Source of the DNA: Microbacterium sp. LWO12-1.2
GTDB taxonomy: Bacteria > Actinomycetota > Actinomycetes > Actinomycetales > Microbacteriaceae
DNA: 64,000 nucleotides
NCBI RefSeq assembly: GCF_040675875.1
Contig: NZ_JBEGII010000001.1
Span: 2,232,001 to 2,296,000, forward strand
Reading direction: 5' to 3'
Part shown: positions 15,141-24,629 of the stretch, one piece after another
Layout: each line of letters starts with the position of its first letter
How positions within the stretch are numbered: position 1 is the stretch's first letter
Position numbers and translations under genes: made by a program
The notes under the pieces: generated by a model
Seen by the model: only the letters and a program-made list of their open reading frames with translations
Told to the model about the DNA's origin: nothing
Database searches by the model: none

Positions 15141-16715
15141 ATGGTTCGCAGCACGTTCCCCGACCTGGAGATCCCCGACGTCTCCGTGTACGACTTCCTG
15201 TTCGGTGACCTCGATGACGCACGGCTGGACGCCGTCGCACTGATCGACGGCACGAGTGGCGCGACCACGACCTATCGCCAGCTCGTCGGGCAGATCGGCC
15301 TGTTCGCGGGCGCCCTGGCAGCACGCGGTGTCGGTGTCGGCACGCGCATCGGCGTCCTCTGCCCGAACATCCCCGCGTTCGCCTCGGTCTTCCATGGCAT
15401 CCTCCGCGCGGGCGCCACCGCGACCACCATCAATTCCCTCTACACGTCAGATGAGATCGCGAACCAGCTCACCGATGCCGGCGCCGAGTGGCTGATCACC
15501 GTCTCGCCCCTGCTTCCCGGCGCTCTTGCCGCTGCTGCGGAGGTCGGCATCGACGCCGACCACCTGATCGTGCTCGACGGCGCCGAGGGCCACCCGCCGC
15601 TGCCCGCCCTCCTCGGAGAGGGGCATGCGGCCCCTGAGGTCTCCTTCGACCCCGCGACGCATCTCGCGGTGCTCCCCTACTCGTCCGGCACGACCGGACG
15701 GCCGAAGGGCGTGATGCTGACCCATCGCAACCTGGTGGCGAACGTCACGCAATGCCGGTCGACGATCTCGCTCGGAGACGACGACCGGGTGCTGGCCGTG
15801 CTGCCGTTCTTCCACATCTACGGTATGACGGTGCTGCTGAACTTCGCGCTCAGGCAGCGGGCGGCACTGGTCACCATGCCGAAGTTCGACCTCGTGGAGT
15901 TCCTGCGTGTGGTCGCGGAGCATCGCACCAGCTGGGTGTTCATCGCCCCGCCCATCGCCGTCGCTCTCGCGAAGCATCCGCTCGTGGATCAGTACGACCT
16001 CTCGGCGATCAAGGTCATCTTCTCGGGGGCAGCACCCCTGGACGGAGCCCTCGCTTCGGCCGTCGCCGCACGTCTGGGGTGCACGGTCTGCCAGGGTTAC
16101 GGCATGACCGAGACCAGCCCGGTCACGCACGCGATCCCCTTCGACCGTGACGACATCGACCGTTCCTCTGTGGGGTTGCTGCTCGCAAGCACCGAAGCGC
16201 GCCTCCTCGATGCGGAGACCGGCGCCGAGGTCGTCGTGCCCTCCGCGGGTGCGAGCGAACCCGGCGAGCTTCTCATCCGCGGGCCACAGGTGATGAGCGG
16301 GTACCTGAACCGTCCGGATGCCACGGCCGAGATGCTCGATGCCGACGGCTGGCTGCACACCGGAGACGTCGCCACGGTCACGCATGACGGCATCTTCCGC
16401 ATCGTCGATCGGCTCAAGGAACTGATCAAGTACAAGGGGTACCAGGTCGCGCCCGCGGTGCTGGAGGCAGTGCTCCTCGAGCATCCGTCCATCGCGGACG
16501 CGGCGGTGGTCGGCGCGCTCGACGAAGACGGCCAGGAAGTGCCGAAGGCGTTCGTCGTCGTGCAGCAGGGCGCGGAGATCGACGCGGATGCGGTGATGGC
16601 GCACGTGGCCGGGCGGGTGGCCCCGCACGAGAAGGTTCGTCAGGTCGAGTTCATCGACGCCATCCCCAAGTCCAGTTCCGGCAAGATCCTGCGCAAGGAT
16701 CTGCGCGCCCGCTGA
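15141..16715 (+). CDS. AMP-dependent acyl-CoA synthetase, 4-coumarate-CoA-ligase-like
   Basis: Activates a carboxylic acid as acyl-AMP and transfers it to CoA. 524 residues of ANL-superfamily layout: P-loop-like A3 motif YSSGTTGRPKGVMLTHRN near 179-196, A5 motif GYGMTETSP near 320, A7 motif TGDVATVTHDGIFRIVDR near 410, hinge then KGYQVAPAVLE, and the catalytic C-terminal lysine in SSSGKILRKDLR. The 4CL/long-chain subgroup is suggested by the overall pattern, but the substrate cannot be fixed. GAAGGAGA just upstream supports ATG 15141. A two-way terminator separates it from rplQ. Confidence 0.9.
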   Translation: MVRSTFPDLEIPDVSVYDFLFGDLDDARLDAVALIDGTSGATTTYRQLVGQIGLFAGALAARGVGVGTRIGVLCPNIPAFASVFHGILRAGATATTINSLYTSDEIANQLTDAGAEWLITVSPLLPGALAAAAEVGIDADHLIVLDGAEGHPPLPALLGEGHAAPEVSFDPATHLAVLPYSSGTTGRPKGVMLTHRNLVANVTQCRSTISLGDDDRVLAVLPFFHIYGMTVLLNFALRQRAALVTMPKFDLVEFLRVVAEHRTSWVFIAPPIAVALAKHPLVDQYDLSAIKVIFSGAAPLDGALASAVAARLGCTVCQGYGMTETSPVTHAIPFDRDDIDRSSVGLLLASTEARLLDAETGAEVVVPSAGASEPGELLIRGPQVMSGYLNRPDATAEMLDADGWLHTGDVATVTHDGIFRIVDRLKELIKYKGYQVAPAVLEAVLLEHPSIADAAVVGALDEDGQEVPKAFVVVQQGAEIDADAVMAHVAGRVAPHEKVRQVEFIDAIPKSSSGKILRKDLRAR

Positions 16716-16850
16716 GCTGACCGCGGGTCGTACCGCCCGACGATTCACGGAGCTTGTGACGATCTGCGGAGGTTTCGGTGGCGGATGCTCCGCGATCCGT
16801 CCCCACCTCCGTGAAACGTCACGGCGCACGGCGCCGCACCCGGACACGAA

Positions 16851-16884
16851 GAAGCCCGCCGCCCCGGAAGGGGCGGCGGGCTTC
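16851..16884. terminator. Bidirectional terminator of the rplQ operon and the acyl-CoA ligase gene
   Basis: Perfect 15-bp stem, GAAGCCCGCCGCCCC (16851-16865) with 16870-16884, closed by a GGAA tetraloop, 17 bp after the rplQ stop on the minus strand. Confidence 0.88.
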
Positions 16885-16901
16885 GCCATGAAATCGAGTG
16901 A

Positions 16902-17417
16902 TTACTCGGACTTCTCCTCGGCGGGAGCCTCGGTGGTCTCCTCAGCGGGAGCCTCCTCAGCGGCAGCCTCGGGAGCCTCCTCGACGGGAGCCTCCTCGAC
17001 GACCTCTGCCGGCTTCTCAGCCTTGGCGGTCTTCTTGGCCGACTTCGGCTTCGGGTTCACGGGCTCGAGGACGAGCTCGATCACGGCCATGGGGGCGTTG
17101 TCGCCCTTGCGGTTCCCGACCTTGGTGATACGGGTGTAGCCACCCTCGCGGTCCGCGACGAGCGGAGCGATCTCGGTGAAGAGCGTGTGCACGACGCTCT
17201 TGTCACCGATGACCGCGAGCACGCGACGGCGCGCGTGCAGGTCGCCACGCTTGGCGAAGGTGATCAGACGCTCGGCGAGCGGGCGAAGGCGCTTGGCCTT
17301 CGTCTCGGTCGTCTTGATCGACTTGTGGGTGTAGAGCGCTGCTGCGAGGTTCGCAAGCATGAGGCGCTCGTGTGCGGGGCCGCCTCCGAGGCGGGGACCC
17401 TTAGTGGGCTTGGGCAT
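16902..17417 (-). CDS. rplQ: 50S ribosomal protein L17 with acidic C-terminal tail
   Basis: Binds 23S rRNA near the peptide exit region. The core (1-120) is typical: [44 protein letters not shown]. Residues from about 125 form a basic linker ([11 protein letters not shown]) followed by an Ala/Glu-rich tail of repeated EEAP units, making 171 residues against about 120 in most bacteria. Last gene of infA-rpmJ-rpsM-rpsK-rpoA-rplQ, 33 bp after rpoA. Confidence 0.97.
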   Translation of the reverse strand: MPKPTKGPRLGGGPAHERLMLANLAAALYTHKSIKTTETKAKRLRPLAERLITFAKRGDLHARRRVLAVIGDKSVVHTLFTEIAPLVADREGGYTRITKVGNRKGDNAPMAVIELVLEPVNPKPKSAKKTAKAEKPAEVVEEAPVEEAPEAAAEEAPAEETTEAPAEEKSE

Positions 17418-17450
17418 AATCGTCTAGCTCCTGGTCAGAAAGGTCGGGTA

Positions 17451-18440
17451 TCAGAAGGACTCGTCTTCGCTGCCGCCGTAGAAGTGGGCGCCGTCGAAAC
17501 CGGGCACCGAATCCTTGAGCGACAGACCGAGCGAGATGAGCTTGTCGCGCACCTCGTCGACCGACTTCTGGCCGAAATTGCGGATGTTCATGAGCTGCGT
17601 CTCCGACAGGGCGACGAGCTCAGAAACGGTGTTGATGCCCTCACGCTTCAGGCAGTTGTACGAGCGGACCGACAGGTCGAGGTCCTCGATCGGCATCGAC
17701 AGCTCGCTGGAGTTCACTGCCTCCACCGGTGCCGGGCCGATCTCGATGCCCTCGGCCTCGACGTTCAGCTCGCGAGCGAGACCGAACAGCTCGGTCAGCG
17801 TCTTCGCAGCCGAAGCGACGGCGTCGCGGGGGCTGATCGACGACTTGGTCTCGACGTCGAGGACGAGCTTGTCGAAGTCGGTGCGCTCACCGGCACGAGT
17901 CGCCTCGACGCGGTAGCTGACCTTCAGGACGGGCGAGTAGATCGAGTCGATCGGCACCTGGCCGGCCTCGGCGTACTCGTTGCGGTTCTGCGTCGCCGAG
18001 ACGTAGCCACGGCCACGCTCGATCGTCAACTCGAGCTCGAACTTCGCGGTGTCGTTCAGGGTCGCGATGACGAGCTCGGGGTTGTGGACCTCGACACCGG
18101 CCGGAGCCGAGATGTCAGCGGCGGTCACTTCGCCCGCACCGGTCTTACGCAGGTACGCCGTGATGGGCTCGTCGCGCTCCGAGGAGACGACCAGCTGCTT
18201 GATGTTGAGGATGATCTCGGTGACATCCTCCTTCACGCCGGGGATGGTGCTGAACTCGTGCAGCACACCGTCGATGCGAACGCTGGTGACCGCGGCGCCG
18301 GGGATCGACGACAGCAGGCTGCGGCGCAGCGCGTTGCCGATCGTGTAACCGAAGCCGGGCTCCAGAGGCTCGATGATGAACCGGCTACGGTTCTCGACGA
18401 TCTTTTCCTCGGTCAGTGTGGGACGCTGTGCAATAAGCAC
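17451..18440 (-). CDS. rpoA: RNA polymerase subunit alpha
   Basis: Assembly platform of RNA polymerase; the C-terminal domain contacts UP elements and activators. 329 residues: NTD about 1-230 ([37 protein letters not shown]), CTD about 250-310 with [17 protein letters not shown] and [10 protein letters not shown]. The start is GTG 18440. A 142-bp spacer containing a hairpin separates it from rpsK, longer than other gaps in this operon. Confidence 0.98.
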   Translation of the reverse strand: MLIAQRPTLTEEKIVENRSRFIIEPLEPGFGYTIGNALRRSLLSSIPGAAVTSVRIDGVLHEFSTIPGVKEDVTEIILNIKQLVVSSERDEPITAYLRKTGAGEVTAADISAPAGVEVHNPELVIATLNDTAKFELELTIERGRGYVSATQNRNEYAEAGQVPIDSIYSPVLKVSYRVEATRAGERTDFDKLVLDVETKSSISPRDAVASAAKTLTELFGLARELNVEAEGIEIGPAPVEAVNSSELSMPIEDLDLSVRSYNCLKREGINTVSELVALSETQLMNIRNFGQKSVDEVRDKLISLGLSLKDSVPGFDGAHFYGGSEDESF

Positions 18441-18529
18441 TCTGTGTTCCTTTCGATCACATGCCCGCTATATGACATGTGGTGGGTGAGGTCTTGAGTT
18501 GTGGAAGTCGATGCCCGCACGCGGGCGGA

Positions 18530-18571
18530 GAGCCGCTCGGCGCTTCAGTATGTCGAAGGCACGAGCGGCTC
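18530..18571. other. Hairpin between rpsK and rpoA
   Basis: GAGCCGCTCG (18530-18539) pairs perfectly with CGAGCGGCTC (18562-18571); the 22-base loop holds an inner CTTC/GAAG pair. It sits 12 bp after the rpsK stop and 90 bp before rpoA, so it may be a partial terminator or processing site inside the alpha operon. Confidence 0.6.
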
Positions 18572-18582
18572 AACCAGCCGGA

Positions 18583-18981
18583 TCAGACGCGGCGACGCTT
18601 CGGCGGGCGGCAGCCGTTGTGCGCCTGCGGGGTGACGTCCTGGATCGAGCCGACCTCGAGGCCGGCGGCCTGGAGCGAACGGATCGCGGTCTCGCGGCCG
18701 GAGCCCGGACCCTTCACGAGGACGTCGACCTTCTTGACGCCGTGCTCCGCAGCCTGACGGGCAGCGGACTCGGCAGCCATACCGGCGGCGTACGGGGTCG
18801 ACTTGCGGGAGCCCTTGAAGCCCACGCCACCCGACGATGCCCACGCGATGACAGCGCCGGACGGGTCGGTGATCGAGACGATCGTGTTGTTGAACGTCGA
18901 CTTGATGTGGGCCTGGCCCAGCGCGATGTTCTTCTTTTCCTTGCGGCGCGGCTTGCGCGCGGCGGCCTTGGGTGCAGCCAT
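18583..18981 (-). CDS. rpsK: 30S ribosomal protein S11
   Basis: Forms part of the 30S platform near the 3' end of 16S rRNA. 132 residues with the standard features: basic N-terminus ([19 protein letters not shown]), SFNNT-like [30 protein letters not shown] and the C-terminal [21 protein letters not shown] upstream supports ATG 18981. Follows rpsM after 32 bp. Confidence 0.98.
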   Translation of the reverse strand: MAAPKAAARKPRRKEKKNIALGQAHIKSTFNNTIVSITDPSGAVIAWASSGGVGFKGSRKSTPYAAGMAAESAARQAAEHGVKKVDVLVKGPGSGRETAIRSLQAAGLEVGSIQDVTPQAHNGCRPPKRRRV

Positions 18982-19013
18982 GAAAGTGTTCTCCTAGTCC
19001 CTGGGGCCGCTGC

Positions 19014-19388
<375 letters not shown>

Positions 19389-19485
19389 GCGGTTCTCCTG
19401 GGTGTTGTGGAGGTATGGAACAGGATCGGTGCCCGGGCCTCCGCCCGAGGTGTCAGCCTCAACCGCTCCGCCGGTTACCCGGTCG

Positions 19486-19500
19486 CTGAGCCTGTCGAAG
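19486..19500. repeat. Single arm of dispersed palindromic element, rpmJ-rpsM spacer
   Basis: CTGAGCCTGTCGAAG matches one arm of the hairpin at 26746-26787 exactly and differs by one base from the arm at 2749-2762. The opposite arm is absent. It lies in the 181-bp gap between rpmJ and rpsM, unusually long for this operon. Confidence 0.7.
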
Positions 19501-19569
19501 CGTCTGATCCTGCCGTATGTGTATTCAGTTGTGAGATGTGCGAGAGCGGTGGCCGCACAGCGCAGGTGC

Positions 19570-19686
19570 TTAGCCCTGGCGCTGCTTGTGACGCGGGTTG
19601 CTCTTGCAGATCACCATGACGCGGCCGTGACGGCGGATCACCTTGCAGTGATCGCAGATGGGCTTGACGCTGGGGTTGACCTTCAT
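19570..19686 (-). CDS. rpmJ: 50S ribosomal protein L36 (zinc-binding form)
   Basis: 38 residues, [20 protein letters not shown] then a basic C-terminal half ending KQRQG. The zinc ribbon ligands C11, C14, C27 and H33 are all present, so this is the C+ form. AGGAAAC lies just upstream of ATG 19686. Second gene of the infA operon. Confidence 0.96.
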   Translation of the reverse strand: MKVNPSVKPICDHCKVIRRHGRVMVICKSNPRHKQRQG

Positions 19687-19751
19687 GATGTTTCCTGTTC
19701 GCTGTCTTCGTACCGCCCCGATGCCGAGGCAGGCCGTTACTTCTCGACCGG

Positions 19752-19973
19752 TTAGCGGTAGCGGTAGACGATACGGCCGCGGGTGAGGTCGTAGGGGCTG
19801 AGCTCCACGACCACGCGGTCTTCGGGGATGATACGGATGTAGTTCTGCCGCATCTTGCCGGAGATCGTTGCCAGGACCTTGTGTCCGTTGCTGAGCTCAA
19901 CGCGGAACATCGCGTTGGGCAGTGCTTCGGAGATCACGCCCTCGATCTCGATGACACCGTCTTTCTTAGCCAT
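19752..19973 (-). CDS. infA: Translation initiation factor IF-1
   Basis: 73-residue OB-fold protein that occupies the 30S A site during initiation. Sequence [20 protein letters not shown] through the C-terminal [16 protein letters not shown] is the canonical one. The frame is open further upstream, but ATG 19973 gives the exact family length. A good promoter at 20079-20107 places the transcript start about 100 nt upstream; it heads infA-rpmJ-rpsM-rpsK-rpoA-rplQ. Confidence 0.97.
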   Translation of the reverse strand: MAKKDGVIEIEGVISEALPNAMFRVELSNGHKVLATISGKMRQNYIRIIPEDRVVVELSPYDLTRGRIVYRYR

Positions 19974-20078
19974 AGCCTCGCTGACGCTTCTGCAGACCGG
20001 TCGATCTGCGGTGGGTGAATGGATTGTGGTGCTGCGCCGCCGGACACGCCGAATCAAGGCACAAAGCACCAAAGATCT

Positions 20079-20107
20079 ATATTAGACGCTCCGGAGCCAT
20101 CCGGCAA
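20079..20107 (-). promoter_or_regulatory. Predicted promoter of the infA-rplQ operon
   Basis: Minus strand: TTGCCG (20107-20102), 17-bp spacer, TAATAT (20084-20079). This is one of the best sigma70-type matches in the window, located between the end of the dsbA-like gene and infA. Confidence 0.75.
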
Positions 20108-20132
20108 CTTGAGCGCCGGCGAACCAGCGGGG

Positions 20133-20801
20133 TCAGCCGATGAGATCGGTGAGCTTCTTGAGATCCGCGGAATCCTGCAGATTCAAGCGCGTGCCGTTGA
20201 CGTCGACCGTCGGCGTGCCGTTGATGTCATTGGACTTGGCCTGCGCGACGCCGAACTTGCGGTATGTCTCGTCGTTGATGCACGACACGGCGTCGTCCGC
20301 ACCGACCTGCGTCGCGAAGTCGGCGAGCTGCTCGTTGGTCAGCCCCGACGAGTTCTCCGCCGGCTGGTTGGCGAACAGCGTCTTGGCGTAGTCCAGGTAC
20401 AGGTCCGGGTTCGACTCTGCGACGCAGACTGCAGCGCCTGCGGAGCGAGAGGAGAAATCGGTCCCCTGCGAGAAGCGGTCCAGGATCGCGATCGGGTGAT
20501 ACTCGAGAGTGATACGCCCGTCCGCCGCGGCTGCCTCCAGCTGCGGACCGAACTGGTCTTCGAAGCTCTTGCAGACCGGGCACTGGAAGTCGACGAACAC
20601 CGCCACGGTGTCCTCGCCATCACCGAACGAGATGGCGCCCGTGTCCGCGTTGAACGCCTCGTTGCTGCTGGGCGCGACGCCGGGAGCGGTGGCCTGGTTG
20701 TTCAGGAACACCACGAGTCCACCCAGGACCACCAGTACGACGACCACGGCGGCGGAGACGCCGATCGCGAACCAGTTGGTGTTGCTCTTCGCCGCTGCCA
20801 T
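20133..20801 (-). CDS. DsbA-family thiol-disulfide oxidoreductase, membrane-anchored
   Basis: 222 residues. A single N-terminal transmembrane anchor (about 12-32: GVSAAVVVVLVVLGGLVVFL) is followed by an extracytoplasmic thioredoxin-like domain with the active site DFQCPVCKSF and a DsbA-type helical insertion; the cis-proline loop is seen as INGTPTVDVNG. It would oxidise or isomerise disulfides of exported proteins. ATG 20801 is preferred to upstream candidates because it starts directly before the anchor. It lies downstream of secY-adk-map in the same direction (103 bp after map), and upstream of infA, a position filled by no standard ribosomal-operon gene. Confidence 0.88.
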   Translation of the reverse strand: MAAAKSNTNWFAIGVSAAVVVVLVVLGGLVVFLNNQATAPGVAPSSNEAFNADTGAISFGDGEDTVAVFVDFQCPVCKSFEDQFGPQLEAAAADGRITLEYHPIAILDRFSQGTDFSSRSAGAAVCVAESNPDLYLDYAKTLFANQPAENSSGLTNEQLADFATQVGADDAVSCINDETYRKFGVAQAKSNDINGTPTVDVNGTRLNLQDSADLKKLTDLIG

Positions 20802-20904
20802 TGTGTTCCGTTTCTCTCGGTCTCGCCGCACATCATGCAGGCGCATGTACCTTTTGATTTTGCCGTATCAGCCTATGCAGTTCGTGTGAGGGACGCGCGG
20901 CGGA

Positions 20905-21753
20905 TCAGGGCACGGGAACGGGAACGATGCCGAACGGCGCGAGACCGGCCGCTCCACCGTCCACGGCAGTCAGCACCCAGATGCCGTCCGCATGACGTGC
21001 GACGCTGTGCTCCCAGTGCGAGCCGTCCGTGCCGTCGACGGTGGTGACGGTCCAGTCGTCGTCCTCGATGTAGGTCGCCTCGCCGCCCGCGGTCACCATC
21101 GGCTCGATCGCCAGGACGAGACCGTCCTTGATCTCGGGGCCAGGGTCCGGCGTGCGGTAGTTGAAGACGCTCGGAGCCTCGTGCATCTTGCGTCCGATGC
21201 CGTGGCCGACGTATTCGCGGAGGATGCCGTAGGTCTCCCCCGACACGGCCGACGGGCCCTGCGCCTCGATGTACTCCTGGATGGCGGCGCCGATCTCGCC
21301 GATGTGGGTTGCCGTGGCCATGGCCGCGATACCGGCCCACAGGGAGCCCTCCGTGACGCGCGAGAGCTCCTCACGACGGGAGACGAGCTCCGGCCGCTCC
21401 GGGTCGGGCACCACGAACGTCACGGCGCTGTCGCCGTTCCACCCCTCGAACTGCGCACCGCAGTCCACGGACACGATGTCACCCGGCTGCAGCACCAGGT
21501 CACCGGGGATGCCGTGGACGACCTGCGCGTTCACCGACACGCAGATCGTGTGGTGGTAGCCGCGCACGAGCTGGAAGTTGGACTCCGCGCCGCGCCCGAT
21601 GATCACGCGATTGGCGGCCTGATCGAGCTCGAGCGTCGTGACGCCGGGCTTGATCAGGGGCCGGACCGCATCCAGTGCTGCCGCGGTGATGAGCCCCGGC
21701 TCGACCATGGCTCGCAACTGAGCCGGGGTCTTGTAGATCGACCGGCGGAACAT
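20905..21753 (-). CDS. map: Methionine aminopeptidase, type I
   Basis: Removes the initiator methionine from nascent proteins. 282 residues of pita-bread fold: metal ligands in SVDCGAQFEGWNGDSAVTF (two Asp), GHGIGRKMHE (His), LAIEPMV (Glu) and the final Glu in SHWEHSVA. An upstream H in GYHHTICVSVN is the usual substrate-contact histidine. Starts 10 bp after the adk stop, within secY-adk-map. Confidence 0.96.
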   Translation of the reverse strand: MFRRSIYKTPAQLRAMVEPGLITAAALDAVRPLIKPGVTTLELDQAANRVIIGRGAESNFQLVRGYHHTICVSVNAQVVHGIPGDLVLQPGDIVSVDCGAQFEGWNGDSAVTFVVPDPERPELVSRREELSRVTEGSLWAGIAAMATATHIGEIGAAIQEYIEAQGPSAVSGETYGILREYVGHGIGRKMHEAPSVFNYRTPDPGPEIKDGLVLAIEPMVTAGGEATYIEDDDWTVTTVDGTDGSHWEHSVARHADGIWVLTAVDGGAAGLAPFGIVPVPVP

Positions 21754-21763
21754 GCTCGGCCCC

Positions 21764-22360
21764 TCAGGCTGCGAGACGCAGACCGCGAGCGGTCAGCGCG
21801 GCGAAGACACGAGAGGTGATCTCCTCGAGCGAGCCGACGCCGTCGATGCGGTCGACGATGCCCTTGGCGCCGTACACCTCGATGATCGGAGCAGTCTCGC
21901 GCTCGTAGATGTCCAGACGGTGACCGATGGCCTCGGGGGTGTCATCCGAACGCCCCTGCTCCGTCGCACGCAGCGTGAGCCGGGACAGGCTCTCCTCACG
22001 CGGGACGTCGAGCAGGATCACGGCGTCGAGGGCCTCGCCGCGCTCGGCCAGGAACGCCTCGAGGTGCGCCACCTGCGCCGTGTTGCGCGGGTAGCCGTCG
22101 AGCAGGAAGCCGTTCGCGGCATCCTCCTGCGACAGACGGTCGCGCACGATCTCGCTGGTCAGCTCGTCCGGCACCAGATCGCCCTTGTCGAGGATCGCCG
22201 TGACCTGCTGGCCGAGCGGCGTCCCCTCCTTGATGTTCGCGCGGAAGATGTCTCCCGTCGACACCACGGGGATGCCGTACGACTCGGCGATGCGCACACC
22301 CTGCGTGCCCTTGCCGGAGCCCTGAGGGCCGACGATCAGGAGGCGTGCGGATGCTGTCAT
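21764..22360 (-). CDS. adk: Adenylate kinase
   Basis: Converts ATP + AMP to two ADP. 198 residues with P-loop GPQGSGKGTQ at 10-19, AMP-site STGDIFRANI, DGYPRNTAQ (usually DGFPR) and LRATEQGRSDDTPE, a short LID without the zinc-finger insert, as normal for actinobacteria. ATG 22360 overlaps the secY stop by four bases (ATGA), so translation is coupled to secY. Confidence 0.96.
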   Translation of the reverse strand: MTASARLLIVGPQGSGKGTQGVRIAESYGIPVVSTGDIFRANIKEGTPLGQQVTAILDKGDLVPDELTSEIVRDRLSQEDAANGFLLDGYPRNTAQVAHLEAFLAERGEALDAVILLDVPREESLSRLTLRATEQGRSDDTPEAIGHRLDIYERETAPIIEVYGAKGIVDRIDGVGSLEEITSRVFAALTARGLRLAA

Positions 22361-23679
22361 CGAAGAAGCCCTTCGTAGTGGCGCTGCTGCAGCTGCGCGT
22401 CGATCTGCTTGACCGTCTCGAGACCCACACCCACGATGATCAGGATCGAGGCGCCACCGAACGGGAAGTTCTGGTTGGCGCCGACGGTGGCGAGAGCGAT
22501 GAGCGGAATCAGCGCGATGAGACCCAGGTAGATGGAACCGGGGAGCGTGATACGTGTGAGCACGTAGTCGAGGTACTCGGCGGTCGGGCGTCCGGCACGG
22601 ATGCCCGGGATGAAGCCGCCGTACTTCTTCATGTTGTCGGCGACCTCGACCGGGTTGAACGTGATCGCGACATAGAAGTACGTGAAGCCGATGATGAGCA
22701 GGAAGTACACGGCCATGTAGACCGGGTGGTTTCCCGTGGTGAAGTTCGCGCTGATCCAGGAGACCCATGCCGGCGGCGTCGAGCCGTCCTGCGGGGTGTT
22801 GAACTGAGCGATCAGCGCCGGGATGTACAGCAGCGACGACGCGAAGATCACGGGGATCACACCCGCCATGTTCACCTTGATCGGGATGTAGGTGTTCGTT
22901 CCGCCGTATGTCCGGCGTCCGACCATGCGCTTGGCGTACTGCACCGGGATGCGTCGCTGGGACTGCTCGACGAACACGACGAGCCCCATCACGATGATGC
23001 CGACCAGCAGCACGAGCAGGAAGACCTCGAAGCCCTTGCTCTCCCAGATCATCCACATCGCTCCGGGGAACGTGGCGGAGATCGAGGTGAAGATCAGCAG
23101 GGACATGCCGTTGCCGATGCCGCGCTCGGTAACGAGCTCAGCGAACCACATGATGAGGCCGGTACCGGCGGTCATCGCCATGATGATGAGCAGCTGCGCC
23201 CACCACACGTCATTCGTCAGCAGGTTCTGGCAGGCCGCGACATCCGTCGTGCCGAACAGCTGGCCGCTGCGGGCGACCGTGACCAGCGTGGTCGACTGCA
23301 GCAGCGCGAGGGCGATCGTGAGGTACCGCGTGTACTGGGTGAGGCGGGCCTGACCGGCCTGCCCTTCCTTGTGCAGCGCCTCGAAGTGCGGGATGACGAC
23401 GCGCAGAAGCTGCGTGATGATCGTCGCGGTGATGTACGGCATGACGCCGAGCGCGAAGATCGACAGCTGCAGGAGCGCACCGCCGGAGAAGAGGTTGACC
23501 AGACCGAGCAGTCCGTCGGTGCCCGCATTCTGAGCGAGGCACTCCTCGACGTTCGGGAAATGCACGAACGGAGCCGGGACATTGGAACCGAGCCGGTAGA
23601 TGGCGACGATCGCCAGAGTGAAACCGATCTTCCGACGCAGGTCGGGCGTGCGGAAGATCCGCGCGATGGCGCTAAACAA
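22357..23679 (-). CDS. secY: Preprotein translocase subunit SecY
   Basis: Channel subunit of the Sec translocon with ten membrane helices. 440 residues; the plug and pore region GLVNLFSGGALLQLSIFALG (about 78-97) and PYITATIITQLL are canonical, as are SGIIPVIFASS-like GVIPVIFASSLL near 288 and the C-terminal EQIDAQLQQRHYEG-type end. The start is TTG 23679: AGGAGG lies seven bases upstream and no ATG or GTG fits. It follows a terminator-like hairpin after rplO, so it may also have its own promoter. First gene of secY-adk-map-dsbA-like. Confidence 0.97.
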   Translation of the reverse strand: MFSAIARIFRTPDLRRKIGFTLAIVAIYRLGSNVPAPFVHFPNVEECLAQNAGTDGLLGLVNLFSGGALLQLSIFALGVMPYITATIITQLLRVVIPHFEALHKEGQAGQARLTQYTRYLTIALALLQSTTLVTVARSGQLFGTTDVAACQNLLTNDVWWAQLLIIMAMTAGTGLIMWFAELVTERGIGNGMSLLIFTSISATFPGAMWMIWESKGFEVFLLVLLVGIIVMGLVVFVEQSQRRIPVQYAKRMVGRRTYGGTNTYIPIKVNMAGVIPVIFASSLLYIPALIAQFNTPQDGSTPPAWVSWISANFTTGNHPVYMAVYFLLIIGFTYFYVAITFNPVEVADNMKKYGGFIPGIRAGRPTAEYLDYVLTRITLPGSIYLGLIALIPLIALATVGANQNFPFGGASILIIVGVGLETVKQIDAQLQQRHYEGLLR

Positions 23680-23767
23680 GGACGTTCCTCCTGAAAGGGT
23701 TGCCGAATCCCGAAGGGCGGCTGAAAGACCAGGGTAACCTACCCGGACGAGCCGGAGAGACTAACCA

Positions 23768-23800
23768 CAAGAGGGGCCGGAGAATCTCCGGCCCCTCTTG
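23768..23800. terminator. Terminator/attenuator between rplO and secY
   Basis: CAAGAGGGGCCGGAG (23768-23782) and CTCCGGCCCCTCTTG (23786-23800) form a perfect 15-bp stem with an AAT loop, extended by AACCA/TGGTT outside. It lies 9 bp after the rplO stop on the minus strand and closes, or partly closes, the S10-spc transcript. Confidence 0.85.
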
Positions 23801-23808
23801 CGTAGTGG

Positions 23809-24444
23809 TTACTTGACGGATCCGCCCGCGGCCACGATCTTCTGCTCGGCAGAACCCGAGACCTTGTCGACCGAAACAGTGAGCTTCACGGCGATGTCGC
23901 CGTTTCCGAGAACCTTGACCTTCTCGTTCTTGCGAACGGCACCCTTGGCGACGAGGTCGCTGATGGTGACGTCGCCACCCTTCGGGTACAGCTCCGCGAG
24001 CTTCTCCAGGTTCACGACCTGGTACTCCACGCGGAACGGGTTCTTGAACCCGCGCAGCTTCGGGGTGCGCATGTGCAGAGGCATCTGCCCACCCTCGAAG
24101 CCGACGCGAACGGTGTTGCGAGCCTTGGTGCCCTTGGTACCACGACCAGCGGTCTTACCCTTGGAGCCCTCACCACGACCGACACGGGTCTTCGCGGTGT
24201 TGGCGCCGGGGACCGGACGCAGGTGGTGCACCTTCAGCACGCCGGGGCGGGACGCCGGAGCATCCTTCTTCGGCGCAGCCTTCTTGGCAGCGGGCTTCTT
24301 GGCCGGAGCCTCAGCCTTGGCGTCGGAGGCGGCGGCCTTGGCCGGTGCCTTCTTCGCTGCGGGCTTCTTCTCGGCGGCAGCCTTGGGAGCGGCAGCCTTC
24401 TTCGGGGCCTTCTCGGCCTCGACGGCGTCGTTCTTCTCAGCCAT
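23809..24444 (-). CDS. rplO: 50S ribosomal protein L15 with Ala/Lys-rich N-terminal extension
   Basis: The L15 domain starts near residue 68 ([20 protein letters not shown]) and shows [20 protein letters not shown], the standard glycine-rich rRNA-binding segment. Before it stands a 65-residue extension of alternating Ala/Lys/Pro (AAKKAPAK units), giving 211 residues against about 145 normally. The extension is in frame and follows the one-base TAATG overlap with rpmD, so it is translated. Its role is unknown; it is presumably disordered and rRNA-binding. Confidence 0.96.
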   Translation of the reverse strand: MAEKNDAVEAEKAPKKAAAPKAAAEKKPAAKKAPAKAAASDAKAEAPAKKPAAKKAAPKKDAPASRPGVLKVHHLRPVPGANTAKTRVGRGEGSKGKTAGRGTKGTKARNTVRVGFEGGQMPLHMRTPKLRGFKNPFRVEYQVVNLEKLAELYPKGGDVTISDLVAKGAVRKNEKVKVLGNGDIAVKLTVSVDKVSGSAEQKIVAAGGSVK

Positions 24445-24629
24445 TAGTCGATCTCCTCAACCTTGACGAGGTGGGCGACGGTCTTGACGTAACCGCGCGT
24501 CTGCGCGTCGTCGGGGCGAACGGTGCTGTCGCCGATTCGCTTGAGACCGAGGCTGCGCAGCGTGTCACGCTGGTTCTGCTTCTCACTCACCTTGGACTTG
24601 ACCTGCGTGACCTTGAGGCGCGAAGCCAT
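24444..24629 (-). CDS. rpmD: 50S ribosomal protein L30
   Basis: 61 residues, typical length: [20 protein letters not shown] then [14 protein letters not shown] and the terminal HLVKVEEID. The ATG at 24629 overlaps the rpsE stop by one base (TGATG), and the stop overlaps rplO. Confidence 0.97.
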   Translation of the reverse strand: MASRLKVTQVKSKVSEKQNQRDTLRSLGLKRIGDSTVRPDDAQTRGYVKTVAHLVKVEEID

